Source of the DNA: Candidatus Egerieimonas intestinavium
Lineage (GTDB): Bacteria > Bacillota > Clostridia > Lachnospirales > Lachnospiraceae
Assembly: GCA_018711815.1 (NCBI GenBank)
Contig: DVHU01000060.1
Coordinates: 52,024 to 116,023, forward strand
Reading direction: 5' to 3'
Length of the DNA stretch: 64,000 nt
In this document: piece by piece, positions 1 through 8,314 of the stretch
How the letters are laid out: every line of letters starts with the position of its first letter
Numbering within the stretch: the stretch's first letter is position 1
Program-made: the position numbers and the translations under genes
The notes under the pieces: generated by a model
What the model saw: the letters and a program-made list of their open reading frames with translations, nothing else
Databases searched by the model: none
Told to the model about the DNA's origin: nothing

Positions 1-549
1 TTCGGCGCCCTGGGCCATGGGATCAGCGACACAGACACCGGAGAGCTGCTGCACCTGTCCCAGGGAGAGCTGTACCAGGCGGACCTGCTGTCCATCAGCA
101 AGGGCCAGGAGGGCAATCCCGGGGAGCTGAGAGGCTCTATCACCTATGCGGACAGCCGCCGGTTGGGAACCATAGACAGCAATCTGGAAAACGGCATCTA
201 CGGGCAGCTGGAGGCCCAGGAGGGAATTCCCTTAAAGCCCTATGACATTGCCCTGAAGCAGGATGTAACCACCGGACCGGTAACCATCCTCTGTGATGTG
301 GAGGGGGAAGTGGGGGAATACCAGGCGGAGATCACAGAGATCGACTGGAATAAGCAGGACACCAACAAAAGCTTCACCATCCGCATCACGGATCCGCGGC
401 TTTTGGATATCACCGGGGGAATTGTCCAGGGAATGAGCGGCAGTCCCGTACTTCAGAACGGCTGCCTGGTGGGCGCTGTCACCCACGTATTTATCCGGGA
501 TTCCGCCCAGGGCTATGGAATTTTCATAGAAAATATGCTGCGGCAGTAG
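1..549 (+). CDS. spoIVB: SpoIVB serine peptidase, C-terminal part (5' end outside window)
   Basis: The reading frame is open from base 1 and ends with TAG at 547-549, so only the last 182 residues are here. They cover the S55 peptidase domain: the motif LGHGISDTDTG at the very start holds the catalytic His, and QGMSGSPVLQNG near residues 143-154 holds the nucleophile Ser, followed by GAVTHVF and the C-terminal GYGIFIENML. In spore formers SpoIVB is secreted from the forespore and signals activation of pro-sigma-K in the mother cell. The missing upstream part would carry the membrane anchor and PDZ domain. The next gene is spo0A, the usual neighbour in Bacillus and Clostridium, which supports the call. 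Identification is by recalled motifs, not a search. Confidence 0.93.
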   Translation, partial: FGALGHGISDTDTGELLHLSQGELYQADLLSISKGQEGNPGELRGSITYADSRRLGTIDSNLENGIYGQLEAQEGIPLKPYDIALKQDVTTGPVTILCDVEGEVGEYQAEITEIDWNKQDTNKSFTIRITDPRLLDITGGIVQGMSGSPVLQNGCLVGAVTHVFIRDSAQGYGIFIENMLRQ

Positions 550-642
550 GGAAAAAGGGCGAAAATCTCAGGGAAATCTGACGAATCCTGGAAGGAACTG
601 GAGATAAGTGTCACAAATAATCGAATAATAGTAAAAATCAGG

Positions 643-672
643 GAAAACAGTCGGACGAAACCGGCTGTTTTC
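643..672 (+). terminator. Hairpin after spoIVB, possible terminator
   Basis: GAAAACAG (643-650) pairs with CTGTTTTC (665-672), with a few further inner GC pairs around an ACGAAA loop. No clear T-run follows, so termination is uncertain. It lies between spoIVB and the spo0A promoter. I saw no convincing Spo0A box in this 250-bp gap. Confidence 0.4.
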
Positions 673-684
673 TGGCACTTTCCC

Positions 685-713
685 TTGATTTGAAAAGAAA
701 ACCTCTCTATAAT
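685..713 (+). promoter_or_regulatory. Sigma-A type promoter of spo0A
   Basis: TTGATT (685-690) and TATAAT (708-713) are 17 bp apart, about 88 bp upstream of the spo0A start. This is a near-consensus vegetative promoter, so spo0A need not depend on readthrough from spoIVB. Confidence 0.75.
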
Positions 714-800
714 ACAGATAGTGTTCGGAAACAATGATGTAATATGAGAGGCGCCTCATCCATTTTTTTTAACACAGATTTCAGATTTGGGAGGAGTAAC

Positions 801-1592
801 ATGGAGAAGCTAAATGTTGCCATCGCAGATGATAACCAGCGGATGGTTCACCTGTTAAGTGAGCTCATCAGCAATGATAAAGAACTGGAACTGGTAGGAC
901 AGGCAGATAACGGAAAAGATATTTACGAGATTATCAAAGACAAGCAGCCGGACGTGGTTCTGCTGGACATTATCATGCCCAAGATGGACGGACTTACGGT
1001 GATGGAGAAGGTAAACCAGGACAGTACCCTTAAGAAGCATCCGGCTTTTATTGTAATATCTGCGGTGGGCCAGGAGAAAATTACTGAGGACGCCTTTAAT
1101 CAGGGAGCAGCCTATTATATGATGAAGCCCTTTGACAATGAGATGGTCATCAGCCGGATCAAGCAGCTGAGAGGAGAGGATAGCCGCAGAGGGAGAGGAG
1201 TACATAAGGCTCCCCAGGAAGCGCCCCGGAAGAAAGGGCAGAATCTGGAGATGGATGTGACCAACATTATCCACGAGATCGGCGTGCCCGCCCATATAAA
1301 AGGATATCAGTATCTGAGGGACGCCATCATCCTCTCTGTGGACGATATGGAGATGCTCAATTCCATCACCAAGATCCTGTACCCCACCATCGCCAAGCGC
1401 CACCAGACTACCCCCAGCCGGGTGGAGCGGGCCATCCGTCATGCCATCGAGGTGGCCTGGAGCCGGGGAAAGATGGATACCATCGACGCCCTGTTTGGGT
1501 ACACGGTGAGTACCGGAAAGGGAAAGCCCACCAATTCGGAATTTATCGCCCTGATCGCCGACAAGATACGGCTGGAGTACAAAAACCCTTAG
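801..1592 (+). CDS. spo0A: Spo0A, sporulation master response regulator
   Basis: 263 residues. The N-terminal receiver domain (about 1-125) shows acidic pocket residues in VAIADDN, the phospho-acceptor Asp in [13 protein letters not shown] and the conserved Lys in MMKPFD. The C-terminal DNA-binding domain (about 150-263) has the Spo0A signature [27 protein letters not shown] and [17 protein letters not shown]. Phosphorylated Spo0A binds 0A boxes and commits the cell to sporulation. I chose the ATG at 801, which follows GGGAGGAG; an in-frame start at 744 has no ribosome site and would add 19 unrelated residues. The upstream neighbour is spoIVB, as in other spore formers, with its own promoter at 685-713. 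Confidence 0.97.
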   Translation: MEKLNVAIADDNQRMVHLLSELISNDKELELVGQADNGKDIYEIIKDKQPDVVLLDIIMPKMDGLTVMEKVNQDSTLKKHPAFIVISAVGQEKITEDAFNQGAAYYMMKPFDNEMVISRIKQLRGEDSRRGRGVHKAPQEAPRKKGQNLEMDVTNIIHEIGVPAHIKGYQYLRDAIILSVDDMEMLNSITKILYPTIAKRHQTTPSRVERAIRHAIEVAWSRGKMDTIDALFGYTVSTGKGKPTNSEFIALIADKIRLEYKNP

Positions 1593-1629
1593 AGACCCAA
1601 GGAAAGGTGGGGATTGCCTGAAATAATGC

Positions 1630-1658
1630 TTTTCATCGGGGCAAAAAAGGAGTATAAT
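1630..1658 (+). promoter_or_regulatory. Promoter of glgA
   Basis: TTTTCA (1630-1635) and TATAAT (1653-1658) lie 17 bp apart, 42 bp before the glgA start. The -10 is perfect and the -35 matches 4 of 6. Confidence 0.6.
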
Positions 1659-1699
1659 ATAAGCAGTTTTTAATTGCTGAAACTAGGAGGGTTTTACAC

Positions 1700-3148
1700 A
1701 TGAGAAAAGTATTATTTGTGGCCTCTGAGGCGGTTCCCTATATCAAGACCGGGGGACTGGCCGACGTGGTGGGCTCGCTGCCGAAATGTTTTCCCAAGGA
1801 GTACTTCGATGTGAGGGTGATTATCCCGAAGTACGCCTGCATGAAGGAAGAATTAAAAAATCAGCTGCGCTACGTGACAAATTTTTATATGGACTTAAAC
1901 TGGAGACAGCAGTACGTAGGAATTTTTGAGTCAGAGTACGAGGGAATCAAGTTTTATTTCATCGACAATGAGGAGCATTTTGGGGGCAGCAAGCCCTACA
2001 ACGGCATGCCCTGGGATTTGGAAAAATTCGCGTATTTTTCCAAGGCGGCTCTCTCTATGCTGCCGGTGATTGATTTCCGCCCGGATATCATCCACTGCCA
2101 CGACTGGCAGACGGGACTGATCCCCGTATACCTCAATGAGCGCTTCCAGGGAAGCGATTTCTATCGGGGAATCAAGACGGTGATGACCATTCACAACCTG
2201 AAGTTCCAGGGCGTCTGGGATATCAAGACCATCAAGAGCATTACCGGTCTGGCGGATTACTACTTTACGCCGGATAAGCTGGAGATGAACCATGACGGCA
2301 ACTATCTGAAGGGCGGTCTGGTTTATGCGGACGCCATCACTACCGTGAGCAATACCTACGCGGAGGAGATCAAGACTCCCTTCTACGGGGAGGGACTGGA
2401 CGGCCTGATGAGAGCCCGCTCCGGCAGTCTTCGGGGAATTGTCAACGGCATTGACTACGGCGAGTACAACCCGGAGACAGATCCCTTCATCGTAAAGAAT
2501 TACAATGCCAAAAACTTCCGCAAGGAGAAGATTAAAAATAAAACGGCTCTGCAGGAGGAGCTGGGCCTGGAGGTAAATCCCAAGACCATGATGATCGGCG
2601 TGGTTTCAAGACTCACCGATCAGAAGGGCTTTGACCTGATCGCCTACATGATGGACGAGATGTGCCAGGACAACATCCAGCTGGTGGTGCTGGGCACCGG
2701 AGAGGCTCAGTATGAGAATATGTTCCGCCATTTCGCCTGGAAATACGACAAGAAGGTTTCCGCGAATATCTACTATTCCGAAGCCATGTCCCACAAGGTG
2801 TACGCCGCCTGCGACGCCTTCCTGATGCCGTCCCTCTTTGAGCCCTGCGGCTTAAGCCAGCTGATGAGCCTTCGCTACGGCACTGTGCCCATTGTCCGGG
2901 AGACCGGCGGCTTAAAGGATACGGTACAGCCCTACAATGAGTTCGAGGGAACCGGAACAGGATTTTCCTTTGCCAATTATAACGCCCACGAAATGCTGGG
3001 AACGATCCGTTACGCGGAGAAGATCTACTACGACCGCAAGCGGGAGTGGAATAAGATCATCGACCGGGCTATGGCGGCGGATTACTCCTGGAATACCTCC
3101 GCAAAGCAGTACGAGGAGATGTATAACTGGCTGGCCGGCGGCTGCTAA
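1700..3148 (+). CDS. glgA: Glycogen (starch) synthase, GT5 family
   Basis: 482 residues, the usual length for bacterial GlgA. It transfers glucose from ADP-glucose to the growing alpha-1,4-glucan. The N-terminus has VASEAVPYIKTGGLADVVGSL, whose KTGGL loop binds ADP-glucose. HCHDWQTGL, TIHNLKFQG, VNGIDYGEYNP and GVVSRLTDQKGFDLI follow, and the C-terminal Rossmann half carries MPSLFEPCGLSQ and RETGGLKDTV with the conserved catalytic Glu. AGGAGGG precedes the ATG. It stands alone: no glgC, glgD, glgB or glgP is beside it, and a terminator follows, so it appears monocistronic. Glycogen storage often accompanies sporulation in clostridia; that link here is inference from the neighbouring spo0A. 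Confidence 0.95.
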   Translation: MRKVLFVASEAVPYIKTGGLADVVGSLPKCFPKEYFDVRVIIPKYACMKEELKNQLRYVTNFYMDLNWRQQYVGIFESEYEGIKFYFIDNEEHFGGSKPYNGMPWDLEKFAYFSKAALSMLPVIDFRPDIIHCHDWQTGLIPVYLNERFQGSDFYRGIKTVMTIHNLKFQGVWDIKTIKSITGLADYYFTPDKLEMNHDGNYLKGGLVYADAITTVSNTYAEEIKTPFYGEGLDGLMRARSGSLRGIVNGIDYGEYNPETDPFIVKNYNAKNFRKEKIKNKTALQEELGLEVNPKTMMIGVVSRLTDQKGFDLIAYMMDEMCQDNIQLVVLGTGEAQYENMFRHFAWKYDKKVSANIYYSEAMSHKVYAACDAFLMPSLFEPCGLSQLMSLRYGTVPIVRETGGLKDTVQPYNEFEGTGTGFSFANYNAHEMLGTIRYAEKIYYDRKREWNKIIDRAMAADYSWNTSAKQYEEMYNWLAGGC

Positions 3149-3205
3149 GAGAGCGTCTTGAGGGCCCTGGAAGCGTAGGAAAAAAATCATAGAAATGAAA
3201 ATCAG

Positions 3206-3275
3206 AAAGAGGCTTTCGCGATCAGGCCATAAGCCGGCTCTGGGCCGGGACTTGGCCGCGCGCCGGCCTCTTTTT
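3206..3275 (+). terminator. Terminator after glgA
   Basis: AAAGAGGC (3206-3213) pairs with GCCTCTTT (3266-3273), enclosing a GC-rich inner stretch that can fold further, and the run ends in TTTTT. The long GC-rich loop is unusual but the outer stem and T-run suggest Rho-independent termination. Confidence 0.6.
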
Positions 3276-3367
3276 GCGTGAAAAGAATACAGACAAATAT
3301 TCTCAGCATAGAACTGCCGCCGGCCACGCATACTGTTTTTGTAACAAAGAACAGGAGGTAAAGAAAG

Positions 3368-3553
3368 ATGACCAATTTATCTACCCTTGATCTGCAGAAC
3401 CTGCGTCACTTGATCGGCGGATGCGAGACCACCCACTGTAAGATGCAGGCTTATGCCCAGAGTGCCAAAGACCCGCAGGTACAGCAGTTCTTCCAGAAGG
3501 CGGCCCAGTCGGCTTGCCAGTCCAAGGAACAGCTGATGCAGTTTTTGCAGTAG
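3368..3553 (+). CDS. Small CotF-like protein, possible spore coat component
   Basis: 61 residues after AGGAGGTAAAGAAAG. The protein is helical and polar, with a ferritin-like look: TLDLQNLRHLIGGCETTH, then KMQAYAQSAKDPQVQQFF and a C-terminal SACQSKEQLMQFLQ. It resembles the short first partner of CotF-type coat gene pairs found in clostridia, but it is too short for a firm family call. The next gene begins 12 bp downstream and is more clearly CotF-like, so the two probably form one operon. A CATACTGT sequence at 3329-3336 faintly resembles a sporulation sigma -10 box, but I cannot pair it with a -35. Function is inferred from the pairing only. Confidence 0.6.
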   Translation: MTNLSTLDLQNLRHLIGGCETTHCKMQAYAQSAKDPQVQQFFQKAAQSACQSKEQLMQFLQ

Positions 3554-3565
3554 GAGGTGCGCGTG

Positions 3566-3823
3566 ATGGATGAGAAGATGATGGTAAACGACACATTGAC
3601 AGGCATTAACGGGGAACTGGTGCGCTATGGGGAGATGATTTCCCAGACAGAAAATCCCCAGCTGAAGCAGACCTTAAAGCAGATGCGAAATCAGTGCGAG
3701 ATGTCTCAGGAGGAGATCTACCAGATCGCCCGGGAGCGCAGCTATTACGTGCCCGCGGGACCGGCCTCCCCGGAATCTGTGGCTCATGTGCGCAGTGTCC
3801 TGACTCAGGCCTCTGTAAAGTAA
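3566..3823 (+). CDS. CotF-family small spore coat protein
   Basis: 85 residues. The sequence is all-helical with LTGINGELVRYGEMISQTEN, then LKQTLKQMRNQCEMSQEEIY and a C-terminal SYYVPAGPAS. The YYVPA tail is typical of clostridial CotF-like proteins. The start at ATG 3566 is 8 bases after AGGAGG; GTG codons at 3557 and 3563 overlap or crowd that site. It lies 12 bp after the other small coat-like gene. The family is associated with the spore coat in Bacillus; a coat role here is likely but untested. A hairpin terminator follows. Confidence 0.7.
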   Translation: MDEKMMVNDTLTGINGELVRYGEMISQTENPQLKQTLKQMRNQCEMSQEEIYQIARERSYYVPAGPASPESVAHVRSVLTQASVK

Positions 3824-3835
3824 GGTAAGAAAGCC

Positions 3836-3890
3836 AGGAGGGCGCTTGAAGCAAACATGCGAAAAGAGCTTGGGGCGCCCTCTTACTTTC
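3836..3890 (+). terminator. Terminator after the coat-like gene pair
   Basis: AGGAGGGCGC (3836-3845) pairs with GCGCCCTCTT (3875-3884) over a 29-base loop, followed by the T-rich ACTTTCT. The stem has one GT pair. Confidence 0.55.
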
Positions 3891-4014
3891 TGCCTGTATT
3901 TCTTTTCCCTCCGCCGCTTGACGGGAAACATAAATCGTGATAGTCTGATAAAAGAAATTCTGAAGTTCATCCGGTGTTCGCCGGGATTTTCCCCCCTGGA
4001 AATTAATTTTGTAG

Positions 4015-4043
4015 TTGACAATCGAGGAAAAGTAGTTTACTAT
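4015..4043 (+). promoter_or_regulatory. Promoter of recA-recX
   Basis: A perfect TTGACA (4015-4020), a 17-bp spacer and TACTAT (4038-4043). The SOS box begins 11 bp after the -10, over the likely transcription start. Confidence 0.8.
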
Positions 4044-4054
4044 GTTTAGAGAAA

Positions 4055-4068
4055 CGAACATAAGTTCG
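4055..4068 (+). promoter_or_regulatory. LexA (SOS) box of recA
   Basis: CGAACATAAGTTCG contains GAAC-N4-GTTC, the Gram-positive LexA/DinR operator core. Its place just downstream of the -10 hexamer fits repression by blocking RNA polymerase. No lexA gene is in the window. Confidence 0.88.
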
Positions 4069-4085
4069 CGGACGGAGGGTAAAAA

Positions 4086-5150
4086 ATGGTAAAAGATGAG
4101 AAGATGAAAGCCCTGGACGCAGCTCTGGGACAGATAGAGAAGCAGTTTGGAAAAGGTGCGGTGATGAAGCTGGGAGATTCCGGCAGGAACATGAACGTGG
4201 AGGCAGTGCCCACCGGCGCCCTGAGCCTGGATATCGCTCTGGGACTGGGGGGCGTGCCCCGGGGAAGGATCGTGGAGATCTATGGTCCCGAGTCCAGCGG
4301 AAAGACCACCGTGGCCCTGCACATGGTGGCCGAGGTGCAGAAGCGGGGAGGAATTGCGGGCTTTATTGACGCGGAGCATGCCCTGGATCCCGTGTATGCG
4401 GGAAATATCGGCGTGGATATTGATAACCTCTACATTTCCCAGCCGGACAGCGGCGAGCAGGCCCTGGAGATCACCGAGACCATGGTGCGCTCCGGAGCTG
4501 TGGATATTGTGATTATTGACTCTGTGGCGGCCCTGGTGCCCCGGGCGGAGATCGAGGGAGATATGGGAGATTCCCATGTGGGACTGCAGGCCCGGCTCAT
4601 GTCCCAGGCCCTGCGGAAGCTGACCGCGGTGATCAGCAAGTCCAACTGTATCGTAATTTTTATCAACCAGCTTCGGGAGAAGGTGGGCGTGATGTTCGGA
4701 AATCCCGAGACCACCACCGGCGGCCGGGCGCTGAAGTTCTATTCCTCCATCCGCATGGACGTGCGGCGGATTGAGACCTTAAAGCAGAGCGGAGAGGTCG
4801 TGGGTAACCGGGTGCGGATTAAGGTGGTGAAGAATAAGGTGGCTCCCCCCTTCCGGGAGGCGGAGTTTGATATCATGTTCGGAAAGGGCATCTCCAAGGA
4901 GGGAGATATTCTGGATCTGGCGTCCAACCTGGGGATTATCCAGAAAAGCGGCGCCTGGTTCGCCTATAACAGCGCCAAGATCGGCCAGGGCCGGGAGAAC
5001 GCCAAGAATTATCTCCGGGAGAATCCGGCGGTGGCTGCGGAGGTGGAAGCCAAAGTTCGGGAGCATTACGGCCTGCCGGCGGATCAGGAGGCAGCGGCGC
5101 CCACGGACGAGGCTGGACAAGGGGTTCTGGAGCTGGAGATTGACCGATGA
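4086..5150 (+). CDS. recA: RecA recombinase
   Basis: 354 residues. The protein coats single-stranded DNA, drives strand exchange and stimulates LexA self-cleavage. Visible features are the N-terminal [19 protein letters not shown], Walker [10 protein letters not shown] (about residues 66-74), [10 protein letters not shown], Walker [21 protein letters not shown], the DNA-binding loop with [10 protein letters not shown], then [22 protein letters not shown], and an acidic C-terminal tail. The start follows GGAGGG. A consensus promoter with a LexA box lies directly upstream, and recX overlaps the stop by 4 bases, so the two are co-expressed and DNA-damage inducible. Confidence 0.98.
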   Translation: MVKDEKMKALDAALGQIEKQFGKGAVMKLGDSGRNMNVEAVPTGALSLDIALGLGGVPRGRIVEIYGPESSGKTTVALHMVAEVQKRGGIAGFIDAEHALDPVYAGNIGVDIDNLYISQPDSGEQALEITETMVRSGAVDIVIIDSVAALVPRAEIEGDMGDSHVGLQARLMSQALRKLTAVISKSNCIVIFINQLREKVGVMFGNPETTTGGRALKFYSSIRMDVRRIETLKQSGEVVGNRVRIKVVKNKVAPPFREAEFDIMFGKGISKEGDILDLASNLGIIQKSGAWFAYNSAKIGQGRENAKNYLRENPAVAAEVEAKVREHYGLPADQEAAAPTDEAGQGVLELEIDR

Positions 5151-5773
5151 CTGTAACCGGAATCCGGCAGCTGACAAAACAAAAGATAGAGATTTCACTG
5201 GACGGACAGCCCGCCTTTGTCTTGTACAAAGGCGAGCTGTCCCGTTATCAGATACGGGAAGGGCAGGAGATACCGGAGGAGCTTTACCGGGAGATCACCG
5301 GTGAAGTACTGATTAAGCGGGCCCGGCGTTACGCTCTGCATCTGTTGATCAAGAGGGACTACACCCAGCGGGAGCTGCGTCAGAAGCTGGAGCGGGCCGG
5401 ATATCCTCCGGAGGTGACGGAGGACGCCTTGGCTTATGTGAAGTCTTATCGGTATGTGGATGACGACAGATACGCCCGGCGCTACGTGGAGCAGTATAAG
5501 GAGAGCAAAAGCAGGCGCCAGCTGCAGCAGGAGCTCTCCCGCCGGGGAGTGCCCCGGGAACTGGCCCAGCACGCCCTGGAGGAGGCCCAGGGGCCTTCCG
5601 AGCGTCAGCTGATCCGCCAGCTGGTGGAGAAAAAATGCCGGAACCGGCAGGGACTGACGGAGAAGGAGGTTCAGCGGTTGTACGGCTATCTGGCCCGTCG
5701 GGGATTTTCCGGCAGCGACATCGGCGCAGTCCTGCGGGAGCTTGACATTTTTGACAAAATAGAGATGATTTGA
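5147..5773 (+). CDS. recX: RecX, regulator of RecA
   Basis: 208 residues, with the start codon inside the recA stop (ATGA overlap). RecX proteins bind RecA filaments and limit their activity. The three-helix repeats are visible: [20 protein letters not shown], then [20 protein letters not shown] with [11 protein letters not shown], and a third repeat around [18 protein letters not shown]. An N-terminal 50-residue extension ([20 protein letters not shown] style) is common in clostridial RecX. The coupling to recA supports the call. The -35 of the next promoter overlaps its last bases. Confidence 0.93.
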   Translation: MTVTGIRQLTKQKIEISLDGQPAFVLYKGELSRYQIREGQEIPEELYREITGEVLIKRARRYALHLLIKRDYTQRELRQKLERAGYPPEVTEDALAYVKSYRYVDDDRYARRYVEQYKESKSRRQLQQELSRRGVPRELAQHALEEAQGPSERQLIRQLVEKKCRNRQGLTEKEVQRLYGYLARRGFSGSDIGAVLRELDIFDKIEMI

Positions 5774-5800
5774 TTGACAAAATTATCAAATCAGTATAAA
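5774..5800 (+). promoter_or_regulatory. Probable promoter of rny
   Basis: TTGACA (5774-5779) directly follows the recX stop. Two -10 candidates exist: TATAAA (5795-5800, spacer 15) and TATACT (5803-5808, spacer 23). The hexamer is clear but the spacing is imperfect. Confidence 0.5.
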
Positions 5801-5835
5801 ATTATACTGTTGTATAGCACAATGAAAACTAAATA

Positions 5836-5848
5836 AGGAGGTGCTCCT
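5836..5848 (+). promoter_or_regulatory. Hairpin over the rny ribosome-binding site
   Basis: AGGAG (5836-5840) and CTCCT (5844-5848) form a 5-bp stem with a GTG loop, so the Shine-Dalgarno sequence is itself half of an inverted repeat. The stem is short and may be only marginally stable. Confidence 0.45.
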
Positions 5849-5854
5849 GTAGCA

Positions 5855-7408
5855 ATGGATATTATTATTCCAATAATTGCTGTACTAGTCGCACTGCTTA
5901 TTGCGGTTCCTGTTACCAGCAAGCTGGCTGTGGCCAAGAAGGCAAAGCAAGATGCTGAGAAAATTGGCACAGCGGAGGAGAAGGCGCGAAACATCATAGA
6001 TGAAGCACTTAAAACGGCGGAAACTAAGAAGCGAGAGGCCCTGTTGGAAGCCAAGGAAGAATCTCTGAAGACGAAAAATGAGTTGGAGAGAGAGACCAAG
6101 GAGCGGCGCAATGAGCTGCAGAAATACGAGAAACGTGTTCTTGCCAAGGAGGAGGCCATCGACCGCAAGGCAGACGCTGTGGAGCGGAGAGAGGCTGATT
6201 GTACGGCGAAGGAAGCAGAGTTAAAGAAGAAAGAAAAAAAGGTTGACGAATTACATGACCGGGGAGTACAAGAACTGGAGAGAATTTCCGGTTTAACCTC
6301 CGAACAAGCAAAAGAATATTTGTTAAAAACTGTTGAAGACGAAGTAAAGATTGATACGGCCAAGCTCTACAAGGAATTGGAGAGCAAGGCAAAGGAAGAA
6401 GCAGGAAGGAAAGCGAAGGAGTACGTGGTAACCGCCATCCAGAAATGTGCGGTGGATCACGTTTCAGAGGCAACAATTTCCGTTGTCCAGCTGCCCAGCG
6501 ATGAGATGAAGGGCCGGATCATTGGCCGTGAGGGTCGGAACATCCGTACCCTGGAGACGCTGACAGGCGTGGATCTGATTATCGACGATACGCCTGAGGC
6601 AGTAGTATTATCTGGATTTGACCCCATTCGCAGGGAAGTGGCGCGAATCGCGCTGGAAAAACTGATTGTGGACGGACGTATTCATCCGGCCCGCATCGAA
6701 GAGATGGTGGAGAAGGCACAGAAGGAAGTGGAGAGCATGATCCGGGAAGAGGGAGAGGCTGCCGCTCTGGAAGTGGGAGTTCACGGAATCCATCCGGAAC
6801 TGATCCGTCTCCTGGGAAGAATGAAGTTCCGTTCCAGCTATGGACAGAATGCGCTGAAGCATTCAATCGAAGTGGCACAGCTGTCCGGCTTGCTGGCAGC
6901 CGAGGTGGGTACGGATATCCGCCTGGCAAAGAGAGCTGGTCTGCTGCATGACATTGGAAAATCCATCGACCACGAAGTGGAAGGTTCTCATATTCAGATC
7001 GGTGTGGATCTGTGCAGAAAGTATAAGGAGTCTGCAGTGGTGATCAACGCTGTGGAGGCTCATCACGGGGATGTGGAGCCCCAGTCCCTTATTGCGGGGA
7101 TTGTACAGGCTTCGGACGCCATCTCGGCGGCTCGCCCCGGCGCCAGAAGGGAGACTCTGGAAACTTACACAAACAGGTTGAAACAGTTGGAGGATATTAC
7201 CAATTCCTTCAAAGGTGTGGACAAATCTTTTGCTATTCAGGCGGGACGTGAGGTCCGGATTATGGTATTGCCGGATCACGTAAATGACGCAGACATGGTG
7301 CTTCTGGCCAGAGATATCTCGAAACAGATCGAGGCTGAGCTGGAATACCCGGGACAGATCAAAGTAAATGTAATTCGAGAGAGCCGCGTGGTAGACTACG
7401 CGAAATAA
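5855..7408 (+). CDS. rny: Ribonuclease Y
   Basis: 517 residues, the standard length. RNase Y is a membrane-bound endoribonuclease that starts mRNA decay in Firmicutes. Order seen: one N-terminal membrane helix (about 3-23, [17 protein letters not shown]), a long charged coiled coil (about 30-190), a KH domain with [17 protein letters not shown] (about 207-270), and an HD domain with [12 protein letters not shown] holding the catalytic His-Asp pair, followed by [13 protein letters not shown]. The start ATG 5855 lies 11 bases after an AGGAGG that forms a small hairpin. It has its own promoter and a perfect terminator, so it is monocistronic. Confidence 0.97.
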   Translation: MDIIIPIIAVLVALLIAVPVTSKLAVAKKAKQDAEKIGTAEEKARNIIDEALKTAETKKREALLEAKEESLKTKNELERETKERRNELQKYEKRVLAKEEAIDRKADAVERREADCTAKEAELKKKEKKVDELHDRGVQELERISGLTSEQAKEYLLKTVEDEVKIDTAKLYKELESKAKEEAGRKAKEYVVTAIQKCAVDHVSEATISVVQLPSDEMKGRIIGREGRNIRTLETLTGVDLIIDDTPEAVVLSGFDPIRREVARIALEKLIVDGRIHPARIEEMVEKAQKEVESMIREEGEAAALEVGVHGIHPELIRLLGRMKFRSSYGQNALKHSIEVAQLSGLLAAEVGTDIRLAKRAGLLHDIGKSIDHEVEGSHIQIGVDLCRKYKESAVVINAVEAHHGDVEPQSLIAGIVQASDAISAARPGARRETLETYTNRLKQLEDITNSFKGVDKSFAIQAGREVRIMVLPDHVNDADMVLLARDISKQIEAELEYPGQIKVNVIRESRVVDYAK

Positions 7409-7410
7409 AG

Positions 7411-7441
7411 AAAAAAGCAGGCTTTTTGGCCTGCTTTTTTT
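7411..7441 (+). terminator. Terminator of rny
   Basis: A-rich tract, AAGCAGGC, a TTTTTG loop, then GCCTGCTTTTTTT. This is a textbook intrinsic terminator starting 2 bases after the stop codon; the A-tract and T-tract pair as well. Confidence 0.92.
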
Positions 7442-7491
7442 AATGGAACTAAAGACTGGCGCAGCTGCTGTTCTAAACAAGCTCCCTTCTG

Positions 7492-7499
7492 CATACAAT
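7492..7499 (+). promoter_or_regulatory. Sigma-E-like -10 element before spoIIM
   Basis: CATACAAT matches the sporulation sigma-E -10 consensus CATACANT exactly. The -35 region is not clearly sigma-E-like. The start codon is only 20 bp downstream, so the leader would be very short. In Bacillus subtilis spoIIM is transcribed by sigma-E, which makes the match suggestive. Confidence 0.4.
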
Positions 7500-7519
7500 G
7501 AGGAGAAGGGGGGAGTACC

Positions 7520-8122
7520 ATGGCAAAACAGCGGCTGGCGCGCCTATTGCCCTACTGGCGGGCGTTTTTTTTGTTTCTTCTCCTGGGGTTCGGGCTGGGA
7601 ATCGTGTTTGCGAATCTCTCCTGGAGATACCGGGAGGAGGAGGGAGGGCTGTTTTCCCTGGCCCTCTTAAAGGGAATGGGGGAGCAGCAGCCGGATCTCT
7701 GGAACTACTTTCGGTATCTTGTCCGACAGCGGGCGGGAATCGGGCTGGTGTACGGGGGCCTGGGCATGACTGTGCTGGGGGTTCCGGCGGTGACGGCGGG
7801 CTTGCTGTGGCTGGGATTTTTGGGAGGGGCTCTGTGTACTATGGGCATCCTCCAGGCAGGGCTTCAGGGCTTTGGGGCAGTGCTGGGCGGAGTAGTGCCC
7901 CAGCTGATCTTTGGACTGCCGGGATTGTTTCTGTTTTTGGCCGTGGTGTACCAGATGTCGGAGCGGAATATGAAAAGGGAGCGGCTTAATGGCCGGGATT
8001 ACGTCAGCTATTTGCTGGGCTGCATTTTAGGCCTCCTGATCTTTTTGCTGGGGACAGGGGTGGAAAGCCTGGTCGGTCCGAAAATATTACAAATTATTGT
8101 CGAAAATATTACAAAAAATTAA
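7520..8122 (+). CDS. spoIIM: SpoIIM-like sporulation membrane protein
   Basis: 200 residues with about five membrane helices: LPYWRAFFLFLLLGFGLGI near the start, LGMTVLGVPAVTAGLLWLG, a central helix pair with VVPQLIFGLPGLFLFLAVVY, and a final LLGCILGLLIFLLGTG. The PQLIFGLPGLFL stretch occupies the place of the SpoIIM PHNIFEIPA motif, in degenerate form. SpoIIM works with SpoIID and SpoIIP in septal peptidoglycan hydrolysis during engulfment. The position just upstream of xerD matches Bacillus, where spoIIM lies near ripX. The sequence is diverged, so the call rests on topology, the motif and context. A sigma-E-like -10 box lies upstream. GGGGGGAG precedes the start. Confidence 0.7.
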   Translation: MAKQRLARLLPYWRAFFLFLLLGFGLGIVFANLSWRYREEEGGLFSLALLKGMGEQQPDLWNYFRYLVRQRAGIGLVYGGLGMTVLGVPAVTAGLLWLGFLGGALCTMGILQAGLQGFGAVLGGVVPQLIFGLPGLFLFLAVVYQMSERNMKRERLNGRDYVSYLLGCILGLLIFLLGTGVESLVGPKILQIIVENITKN

Positions 8123-8218
8123 TTTTTGCGTTTTTACTAAATGTGGTAGACATAATCAGTGGAAGAACGATATTTAGTTGTTTGCTGGAAAAGTGTTCCA
8201 GATGGAAAAAATTAGCAT

Positions 8219-8247
8219 TTGATTTTCCCAAAAAGATTCCGTATAAT
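8219..8247 (+). promoter_or_regulatory. Promoter of xerD
   Basis: TTGATT (8219-8224) and TATAAT (8242-8247) are 17 bp apart, giving a leader of about 60 bases before the xerD ATG. Confidence 0.75.
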
Positions 8248-8314
8248 AGCATTACATCTGGTTTTTGAAGGGTGAATTGCTTTCAAAACATGTGATAAGG
8301 TTTGGGAAAATAAC

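Noticed and set aside
3606..4577. Minus-strand open frame of about 323 codons across the coat-like gene and recA
   Set aside because: It spans two genes, a terminator and the recA promoter, so it cannot be a conserved gene; no motifs.
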